DNA from: Kitasatospora viridis
Lineage (GTDB): Bacteria > Actinomycetota > Actinomycetes > Streptomycetales > Streptomycetaceae
NCBI RefSeq assembly: GCF_007829815.1
Contig: NZ_VIWT01000001.1
Span: 1,011,001 to 1,075,000, forward strand
Reading direction: 5' to 3'
Length of the DNA stretch: 64,000 bases
How positions within the stretch are numbered: position 1 is the first letter of the stretch; every line of letters begins with the position of its first letter. The notes under the pieces are model-generated. The model searched no databases and was not told the origin of the DNA. It saw nothing but the letters and a program-made list of their open reading frames with translations. This document shows positions 54,757-64,000 of the stretch, one piece after another. Both the position numbers and the translations under genes were made by a program.

Positions 54757-55782
54757 CTAGAAGCCCAGCTCGGCCAGCGCCTTGCGCCCGTCGGCCGGCT
54801 CGCCGCCGCGGTCCAGCGCCGCCCAGGCCGCCGCGCAGAGCGCCCGCAGCCCGTCGTAACGGTCGTCGCCGGTGCCGCCGAGCCGCAGCTCGCCGTCGAC
54901 CACCCGGGCCTGCCGGCCACGGCACTCGAAGCCGCCGTCCGGCAGCGCGGCCACCTCGGGGTGCGCCTGGAGCAGGCCGCGCAGGTCGGCGGCCAGGTAG
55001 GTCGGGCGGTGCTCGGCCGGGGCGGCGAACAGCTGGGCCGGGGTGGTCACGCCGGTGAAGACCAGCAGGCTGTCCACCCCGCCGTTGAACGCGCCCTCGA
55101 TGTCGGTGTCCAGCCGGTCGCCGACCACCAGCGGCCGCACGGCGCCGGTGCGCAGCACGGTCTCCCGGTGCATCGGCGGCAGCGGCTTGCCCGCCACCTC
55201 GGGGGTGACGCCGGTGGCGGCGCTGACTGCCGCCACCAGGGTGCCGTTGCCCGGGGCCACGCCGCGCGCGGTCGGGATCGACAGGTCCAGGTTGGACGCC
55301 ACCCAGGGCAGTCCGGCCTGCACCGCGTACGCGGCCTCGGCGAGCCGCTCCCAGCCCACCGACGGGTCGAAGCCCTGCACCACCGCCGCCGGGCCGTCCG
55401 CCATCCGCTCGACGGCCACCAGGCCGCGCTCGGCCAGCGCCTCGACCAGGCCCGCGCCGCCGATCACCAGCACCTTGGCGCCGGCCGGCACCTTCTCGGC
55501 GACCAGCCGGGCGGCGGCCTGCGCGGAGTTGATCACGTCGCCCGGCTGCGCGGGCACGCCCAGCTCGGTCAGGTGCTCGGCCACCACCCGGGGCGGCCGG
55601 GAGGCGTTGTTGGTCACGTAGGCGAGCCGCATTCCGCCGGCCCGGGCCTGGTCCAGCGCCTCGACCGCGTGGTCGATCGCCGCCGGACCCGCGTACACCA
55701 CGCCGTCCAGGTCGAGCAGCGCGGTGTCGTAGGCGGCGGCCAGCGGCTGGGCGCTGGCGGCGGGCAGCTGAGCGGTCGTCAT
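54757..55782 (-). CDS. HAD-IIA phosphatase (NagD/PNPase-like)
   Basis: 341 aa. ATG 55782 overlaps the preceding TPR gene stop (ATGA). DTALLDLDGVVYAGPAAIDHAVEAL (motif I D-x-D), VTNNASRPPRVVAEHL, GKPLPPMHRE, VVGDRLDTDIEGAFNGGVDSLLVFTGVT. Cap type and sequence match sugar/glycerol-phosphate phosphatases. The substrate is unknown. Confidence 0.92.
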   Translation of the reverse strand: MTTAQLPAASAQPLAAAYDTALLDLDGVVYAGPAAIDHAVEALDQARAGGMRLAYVTNNASRPPRVVAEHLTELGVPAQPGDVINSAQAAARLVAEKVPAGAKVLVIGGAGLVEALAERGLVAVERMADGPAAVVQGFDPSVGWERLAEAAYAVQAGLPWVASNLDLSIPTARGVAPGNGTLVAAVSAATGVTPEVAGKPLPPMHRETVLRTGAVRPLVVGDRLDTDIEGAFNGGVDSLLVFTGVTTPAQLFAAPAEHRPTYLAADLRGLLQAHPEVAALPDGGFECRGRQARVVDGELRLGGTGDDRYDGLRALCAAAWAALDRGGEPADGRKALAELGF

Positions 55783-56321
55783 GCCTGGTCATCCTCGTCG
55801 GTCGGGTCGTCGGGGGCGGTCGAGTCCCCGGGCTGCTGGGGCACGAAGCCCGGTGCCCCGGGCAGCAGCGGGCCGTAGGCGCCGGCCCGGGCCGCCAGGG
55901 TGGCCCGGGACTGCCGCAGCGCCCGGCGGTAGCGGTCGTCCTTGGGCCGCATCGCCACCGCCAGTGCCAGGTGCTCCACCGAGGCCTCGAAGTCGCCCAG
56001 CCGGGCGGCCGTGACGCCCCAGCCGAACTGAGCGTAGTCGTCCGCCGGATCCGCCTGGGCGACGGCCCGGAAGTTCTCCAGCGCCGAGGCGTAGGCGCCC
56101 GCGTCGAACTGCGCCCGGGCCAGCGACTCGCGGATCCGCTTGGAGTCCGGCTCGGCCGCGGCCGCCCTGGCCAGCAGCTGTTCGGCCGCCGCCGGATGCC
56201 CCTCGGCGAGCAGCTGCTCACCGCGCCGGAACCACTCGTAGACGTCGCCGGCGGGTCGGCCCTCGTCCGTCACCGGCCCTTCGCCCGCCCCGCCGCCGGC
56301 CTGCCCCTGTCCAGCACTCAT
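55779..56321 (-). CDS. Tetratricopeptide-repeat protein
   Basis: 180 aa. TPR units from YEWFRRGEQLLAEGHPAAAEQLLARAAAAEPDS to FGWGVTAARLGDFEASVEHLALAVAMRPKDDRYRRAL, with an acidic tail. Cytoplasmic adaptor. Coupled to the HAD phosphatase gene. Confidence 0.85.
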   Translation of the reverse strand: MSAGQGQAGGGAGEGPVTDEGRPAGDVYEWFRRGEQLLAEGHPAAAEQLLARAAAAEPDSKRIRESLARAQFDAGAYASALENFRAVAQADPADDYAQFGWGVTAARLGDFEASVEHLALAVAMRPKDDRYRRALRQSRATLAARAGAYGPLLPGAPGFVPQQPGDSTAPDDPTDEDDQA

Positions 56322-56534
56322 GCCCGCCCTCGTTCCGTTCCGTGGACGACGGATTCTTCGTCAAGGTCTGGGAACAACCTCTGTCCCCGATACCCTTCCC
56401 AGATTGACCAGCTCCACCGCGCAGCGGAGTGGACACCTCGTGCACCTGGAACCCCCGGCGCCACGGCACCACCGCGGCACCGGACCGACTGAGTCTCCAC
56501 CGGCCGACCGGCCGGACACCCTCGGGAGAGATTG

Positions 56535-57908
56535 ATGAGTGGACCGAACCGCGGACCCGAGCCCGCCGCCGGTGGCCCCGGCGACCCCGGGCACGTCGCC
56601 ACCGCCGGGCTGTCGCTCTCGCCGTTCCGCGGCCTGCGGTACGTGCCGGAGCGGGTGGGCGGCCTGGCCGCCGTCACCTCGCCGCCGTACGACGTGGTGG
56701 ACCCGCACCGCCGGATCGGCCTGGAGACGTCCGACCCGCACAACGTGGTCCGGCTCATCCTGCCGCGCCCCGAGCCGGACGACACCGGCGAGCGCCCCGA
56801 CCGGGACACCCGCTACCGGCACGCCGCCCGGCTGCTGGCCGCCTGGCGGCGCGAGGGCGTGCTGGCCCCGGACCCGCGCCCGGCGATCTACGTGTACGAG
56901 CAGCTCACCGCCGCCGACAGCCCGAGCGGCGAGCTGCTGCAGCGCGGCCTGATCGGCGCGCTCGCGGTCAGCGGCAGCGAGGTCGGCGTGGTGCTGCCGC
57001 ACGAGGACGTGATGCCCCGGCCGGTCGCCGACCGGGTCGGCCTGATGCGCACCACCCGGGCCAACCTGGAGCCGCTGCTGCTCACCTACCGGGGCAAGGG
57101 CGGTGCGTCCGGGGTGATCGAGCGCGCCGTGACCGGGGAGCCGCTGTTCACCACCACCACCTCGGACGGCACCCGGCACCGGCTCTGGGCGGTCACCGAG
57201 CCGGCCGAGCTGGCCGAGATCGGCCGCGACCTGGCCACCTGCCGGGCGCTGATCGCGGACGGGCACCACCGCTGGGAGATGTACCTGCGGCTGCAGCGCG
57301 AGCACCGCCACCTGCCGTTCAGCCCGTGGGACCGGGGCATGGTGCTGCTGGTGGACACCGCCCGCTACCCGCTGCGGGTGCGGGCCATCCACCGGGTGCT
57401 CTACCGGCTGCCCCCGGAGCAGGCGGTGGCGGCGCTCAAGCAGGAGCAGGACGGCTGGCAGCTGCGCCGGCTGGCCGGCGACCTGTCCGAGGCGCTGGCC
57501 GAGCTGGCGGCGGCCAAGGGGCAGGGCGGCAACGCCTTCGTGCTGACCGGCGGCACCGGCGACCGGTTCCTGCTGACCGGGCCCGACCGGGCCCTGCTGG
57601 ACGCGACGGTCACCCGGGACAAGCCCGAGGAGTGGCGCCACCTGGACGCGACCGTGCTGCACGAGGTGCTGCTGGAGCACGTCTGGCGGGTGCCGGACCG
57701 CGCCGAGGAGATCGGCTACCTGCACACGGCCGCCGCCGCGGAGCGCGAGGCCGCGCGGGCCGGCGGCACGGCGGTGCTGCTGCACCCGGTGGACGAGGGC
57801 GTGGTGCGCCGGCTGGCCGAGCAGGGCGTGACCATGCCGCGCAAGTCCACCTCGTTCGGCCCGAAGCCGGCCACCGGGCTGGTGCTGCGCAGTCTCGACC
57901 TGGGCTGA
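56535..57908 (+). CDS. DUF1015 family protein
   Basis: 457 aa, ATG 56535, GGGAGAG upstream. SPFRGLRYVPERVGGLAAVTSPPYDVV, DPHNVVRLILPR, YEQLTA, and LIADGHHRWEMYLRLQREH are the hallmark blocks (putative metal/phosphate site GHHR). Function unproven. Relatives in other bacteria sit with D-serine or phosphonate genes. Here it stands alone. Confidence 0.9.
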   Translation: MSGPNRGPEPAAGGPGDPGHVATAGLSLSPFRGLRYVPERVGGLAAVTSPPYDVVDPHRRIGLETSDPHNVVRLILPRPEPDDTGERPDRDTRYRHAARLLAAWRREGVLAPDPRPAIYVYEQLTAADSPSGELLQRGLIGALAVSGSEVGVVLPHEDVMPRPVADRVGLMRTTRANLEPLLLTYRGKGGASGVIERAVTGEPLFTTTTSDGTRHRLWAVTEPAELAEIGRDLATCRALIADGHHRWEMYLRLQREHRHLPFSPWDRGMVLLVDTARYPLRVRAIHRVLYRLPPEQAVAALKQEQDGWQLRRLAGDLSEALAELAAAKGQGGNAFVLTGGTGDRFLLTGPDRALLDATVTRDKPEEWRHLDATVLHEVLLEHVWRVPDRAEEIGYLHTAAAAEREAARAGGTAVLLHPVDEGVVRRLAEQGVTMPRKSTSFGPKPATGLVLRSLDLG

Positions 57909-57928
57909 GCGCCCGGGCGCGAACGCAG

Positions 57929-57977
57929 AACGGGGTGGCCCCCGACCCGCGTGCGGCGGGTCGGGGGCCACCCCGTT
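57929..57977. terminator. Perfect 22-bp bidirectional terminator
   Basis: Arms 57929-57950 and 57956-57977, all pairs matched, 5-nt loop, between convergent genes ending 57908 and 57994. T-run follows on the plus strand. Confidence 0.93.
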
Positions 57978-57993
57978 TCAAGCTGACCGGTCG

Positions 57994-60189
57994 TCAGTCG
58001 CGCTCGGAGCGACGGGCCTCGCGGTCCCGGTCGATCTGGTCGACCTCCTGGGCCGAGGCCTCCTCGATCTCCAGGTCGTCCTCGTCGTAGAACTCCTCGA
58101 CGTCCTCGTCCTCCTCGAAGATCACCTTGTCGGTGCCCTCGTCGCGGGGGTCGTGGGCGGGACGGCGGACCGGCTCCTCGGCAGTCTCCTCGGCGAGCTC
58201 CTCGGCCTCGGGGTCCAGCGCGTCCACGAACTCCAGGCCGTCGATCTCGGCCAGGCGCTCGTCGGCGTTGGTGCTGCCCTCCGGGTCGGCCTCGGCCGCC
58301 TTGGCGAACCAGTCGCGGGACTCGTCGGCGCGGCCGGCGGCGATCAGCGCCTCGGCGTAGGCGTAGCGCAGGCGGGCGGTCCACGGGTGCACCGCGTTGG
58401 AGGCCAGCTCCGGGCTCTGCAGGGTGACCACGGCGGCGTCGAACTGGCCCATGTCGCCGCGGGCACCGGCCGCGACCAGGCGCATCTCGACCTGGCCGGC
58501 CTTGTCCAGCTGCTTGACCTCGGGCTCGCCGGCCATCGCCAGCGCCTTCTCCGGGCGGCCCAGGCCGCGCTCGCAGTCGGCCATGACCGGCCACAGGTCG
58601 GCACGGCCGGTCATCCGGCGGGCGGCGCGGAACTCGGTCAGCGCCTCCGAGTAACGCTGGGTCATGTAGGAGGCGAAGCCGGCGGCCTCCCGGACGGACG
58701 GCACGCGGGAGGCGAGCCGCAGCGCGACCCGGGAGAACTTGTAGGCCTCCTCCGGCTCGGTGTCGAGCAGGCGGGCCACCATGACCAGGTTGCGGGCGAC
58801 GTCGTCGGCCAGCGTCTTCGGCAGGCTCATCAGCTCCTGGCGCACGTCCGCGTCGATCTCCGCACCGGTGACGTCCTCCGGGATCGGAAGGCGGTGCACC
58901 GGCTCTTGGGTGCCGCGACGGTCGTCGTAGCCACCCCGGTCGCGGTCGCCGTACGACGGACGGTCATCCCGACGGAACCCACCACGGTCGCCCGACGGCC
59001 GGTCGCCATAGGGCCGACGCTCACCACGCGGGCCACCCTCACGACGGGGACCCCGGTCGCGGTCGCCGTACGACGGACGGTCGTCCCGACGGAACCCACC
59101 ACGGTCACCGGACGGCCGGTCATCCCGACGCGGCGCGCGGTCACGGTCACCGTACGACGGACGGTCGTCACGACGCGGGCCACGGTCGCGGTCGCCGTAC
59201 GAGGGACGGTCGTCACGACGCGGAGCACGGTCGCGGTCGCCGTACGAGGGGCGGTCATCCCGACGCGGGCCACGGTCGCCGTACGACGGGCGGTCGTCGC
59301 GACGGAACCCACCGCGGTCGCCCGAGGGCCGCTCGTCACGACGGAAGTCACCACGGTCACCGGACGGCCGGTCATCCCGACGCGGCGCGCGGTCACGGTC
59401 ACCGTACGACGGACGGTCGTCACGACGCGGGCCACGGTCGCGGTCGCCGTACGAGGGGCGGTCATCCCGACGCGGGCCACGGTCGCCGTACGACGGGCGG
59501 TCGTCGCGACGGAACCCACCGCGGTCGCCCGAGGGCCGCTCGTCACGACGGAAGTCACCACGGTCACCGGACGGCCGGTCGTCACGGCGCGGAGCACGGT
59601 CACGGTCGCCGTAGGAGGGACGGTCGTCACGACGCGGGCCACGGTCGCGGTCGCCGAACGACGGGCGGTCGTCACGACGGAACCCACCACGGTCGCCCGA
59701 GGGGCGGTCGTCACGGCGCGGCGCACGGTCGCGGTCGCCGTACGACGGACGGTCATCCCGACGCGGGCCACGGTCGCGGTCGCCGAACGACGGGCGGTCG
59801 TCACGACGGAACCCACCACGGTCACCCGAGGGGCGGTCGTCACGACGCGGCGCACGGTCGCGGTCACCGTACGACGGACGGTCATCCCGACGCGGGCCAC
59901 GGTCGCGGTCGCCGTACGACGGACGGTCGCCGTAGGAGGGGCGGTCGTCACGACGCGGCGCACGGTCGCGGTCACCGTAGGACGGACGGTCGCCGTAGGA
60001 AGGGCGGTCATCGCGACGCGGGCCACGGTCGCGGTCGCCGTACGACGGACGGTCGTCACGACGGGGGCCGCCGTCGCGGTCGTCCCGGCGCGGGCCGCGG
60101 TCGTTCGACCACCCGCCACGGGAGCGCGGCTCGTAGCCTCGGCCGTCGCCGGAGCGTCGTTCGGGGCGGTCCTGGGGCGGGTTGGGCAT
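57994..60189 (-). CDS. TPR protein with long Arg/Asp/Gly repeat region
   Basis: 731 aa. Residues about 35-410 are tandem variants of RDDRPSYGDRDRGPR, RDDRPSGDRGGFR and similar. This region is highly charged and disordered. A TPR-like helical domain follows (LPIPEDVTGAEIDADVRQELMSLPKTLADDVARNLVMVARLL...SALTEFRAARRMTGRADLWPV-type units), and the tail is very acidic (DEDVEEFYDEDDLEIEE). The RG-rich part suggests RNA binding or condensate behaviour. Homologues are common next to rRNA/HAD genes in streptomycetes, but function is unknown. Confidence 0.88.
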   Translation of the reverse strand: MPNPPQDRPERRSGDGRGYEPRSRGGWSNDRGPRRDDRDGGPRRDDRPSYGDRDRGPRRDDRPSYGDRPSYGDRDRAPRRDDRPSYGDRPSYGDRDRGPRRDDRPSYGDRDRAPRRDDRPSGDRGGFRRDDRPSFGDRDRGPRRDDRPSYGDRDRAPRRDDRPSGDRGGFRRDDRPSFGDRDRGPRRDDRPSYGDRDRAPRRDDRPSGDRGDFRRDERPSGDRGGFRRDDRPSYGDRGPRRDDRPSYGDRDRGPRRDDRPSYGDRDRAPRRDDRPSGDRGDFRRDERPSGDRGGFRRDDRPSYGDRGPRRDDRPSYGDRDRAPRRDDRPSYGDRDRGPRRDDRPSYGDRDRAPRRDDRPSGDRGGFRRDDRPSYGDRDRGPRREGGPRGERRPYGDRPSGDRGGFRRDDRPSYGDRDRGGYDDRRGTQEPVHRLPIPEDVTGAEIDADVRQELMSLPKTLADDVARNLVMVARLLDTEPEEAYKFSRVALRLASRVPSVREAAGFASYMTQRYSEALTEFRAARRMTGRADLWPVMADCERGLGRPEKALAMAGEPEVKQLDKAGQVEMRLVAAGARGDMGQFDAAVVTLQSPELASNAVHPWTARLRYAYAEALIAAGRADESRDWFAKAAEADPEGSTNADERLAEIDGLEFVDALDPEAEELAEETAEEPVRRPAHDPRDEGTDKVIFEEDEDVEEFYDEDDLEIEEASAQEVDQIDRDREARRSERD
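58900..60150. repeat. Coding tandem repeats, about 1.2 kb
   Basis: DNA units such as CGGTCGCCGTACGACGGACG recur many times in blocks of about 45-60 bp, with larger duplicated blocks (compare 59100-59340 and 59360-59570). Probably unstable and variable in length. Confidence 0.9.
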
Positions 60190-60374
60190 CGCGGTAACTC
60201 CTTCTACATCATCTACGTTGCCGCGGGCCTGGAAGGCGGTGCGTTCTTCGCGGCGGGGTGCCGGCCGCCTCAGGGGCGGTGCCAGGCACCACTTTCATTG
60301 TCAAGCATCGGGTCCGGCCCCGCGCCTGGAGCGGCGGCGGGCGGACCGATTCAGCAGGTGTTCGGAAAACAAAA

Positions 60375-60411
60375 AGGCCGTGGCCCCAGCTCATCGCTGG
60401 GGCCACGGCCT
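60375..60411 (-). terminator. rRNA operon terminator
   Basis: 16-bp perfect stem (AGGCCGTGGCCCCAGC arm), 5-nt loop, followed on the minus strand by TTTTTG. Lies just downstream of 5S. Confidence 0.95.
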
Positions 60412-60421
60412 ATGAAGAATT

Positions 60422-60540
60422 GTTCGGCGGTGTCCTACTCTCCCACAGGGTCCCCCCTGCAGTACCATCGGCGCTGTGAGGCTTAGCTTCCGGGTTCGGA
60501 ATGTAACCGGGCGTTTCCCTCACGCTATGACCACCGAAAC
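60422..60540 (-). rRNA. rrf: 5S rRNA
   Basis: About 118 nt. The minus strand reads GTTTCGGTGGTCATAGCGTG at the 5' end, internal CCCGGTTACATTCCGAACC and AAGCTAAGCC, 3' GGACACCGCCGAA, a textbook actinobacterial 5S. Confidence 0.95.
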
Positions 60541-60649
60541 CCTATCGGGTATTCAGCGAACACACTTTTCAGTTGAAAGTAGTGTTACTAGTTCGCCGGC
60601 GATAGCTGTTCGCTACCCGGGAACCACACAGTGAACGCGAGCGTCTGAG

Positions 60650-63768
<3,119 letters not shown>

Positions 63769-64000
63769 AGATGCTCGCGTCCACTGTGCAGTTCTCAAAC
63801 AACGACCAGACACCCACACTCGACACCCGAAGGCACCTCACATGGGACCGGCACTGAGACAACGTTTCCGTTCCCTCAGGACCCAACAACGTGCCCGACA
63901 CACCAGCATCAACATCCGCGTTCCACGCCCCGAAGAGCAGTACTGACGAACCATCAACCAGTGTGCCGAATAGTCAACGTTCCACCCATGAGCAACCGTG
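63769..64000 (-). other. 16S-23S internal spacer, part
   Basis: 232 bp of spacer, no tRNA recognisable. The 16S gene must lie beyond the right edge. Confidence 0.85.

Noticed and set aside
58900..60150. CRISPR-like regular repeats
   Set aside because: Repeats are in-frame coding units without unique spacers or cas genes.
58153..60486. 777-aa plus-strand frame with TVAVAVRRTV repeats
   Set aside because: Antisense translation of the repeat region of the TPR protein. The repeats make it look ordered, but it has no start signal.

Overview
The window is very GC-rich, uses GTG and TTG starts freely, and carries Streptomyces-type gene neighbourhoods: cmk-der, scpA-scpB-rluB behind a ParA, a tlyA-nadK-recN region, Rpf/LysM secreted proteins, and an rRNA operon with no tRNA visible in the sequenced part of its 16S-23S spacer. 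This points to a Streptomycetaceae chromosome (Streptomyces or Kitasatospora). The genus is an inference, because no 16S sequence is in the window. LAYOUT. Bases 1-9356 are an accessory, biosynthetic-looking locus. A minus-strand operon reads: SAM-dependent class I enzyme, metK, an mtnA-apt fusion, mtnB, mtnD, mtnC, mtnP, a small cupin, and a MetRS-like aminoacyl-tRNA synthetase cut by the left edge. A divergent KAT-type aminotransferase (mtnE role) stands at its head. Bases 9490-11463 hold a universal stress protein and an amino acid permease. Bases 11464-14316 are a scar zone: a small ORF, a truncated DUF5753 regulator, an IS5-type transposase remnant, and an att-like 16-bp repeat of the neighbouring tRNA-Pro(GGG). 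Bases 14436-60189 are mostly ordinary core genome: transport, TesB, AlkB, ribokinase, two Rpf proteins, Der/Cmk/TyrA, a DUF4139 pair, RluB/ScpAB/ParA, Ald, CTP synthase, GH15, RecN, YczE/YczR, NadK, TlyA, and a repeat-rich TPR protein. Bases 60375-64000 are the 3' part of an rRNA operon on the minus strand: terminator, 5S, 23S and part of the spacer. HOW THE GENES WORK TOGETHER. The most interesting part is 1-9356. MetK makes SAM. The head gene is the likely SAM consumer. MtnP splits 5'-methylthioadenosine (MTA) into adenine and methylthioribose-1-phosphate. The MtnA-APRT fusion handles both of those products. MtnB, MtnC and MtnD give 2-keto-4-methylthiobutyrate, and the aminotransferase can return methionine. 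A complete, dedicated SAM-regeneration loop implies that the pathway enzyme releases MTA rather than S-adenosylhomocysteine. That would mean aminocarboxypropyl transfer or SAM cyclisation (for example azetidine-2-carboxylate-type chemistry), not ordinary methylation. The product, and the roles of the cupin and the MetRS-like protein, cannot be read from the sequence. Several strong perfect or near-perfect hairpins mark transcription unit ends at 9466, 20101, 23470, 32546, 37547, 41670, 51444, 57929 and 60375. No CRISPR array, phage module or intact insertion sequence was seen.
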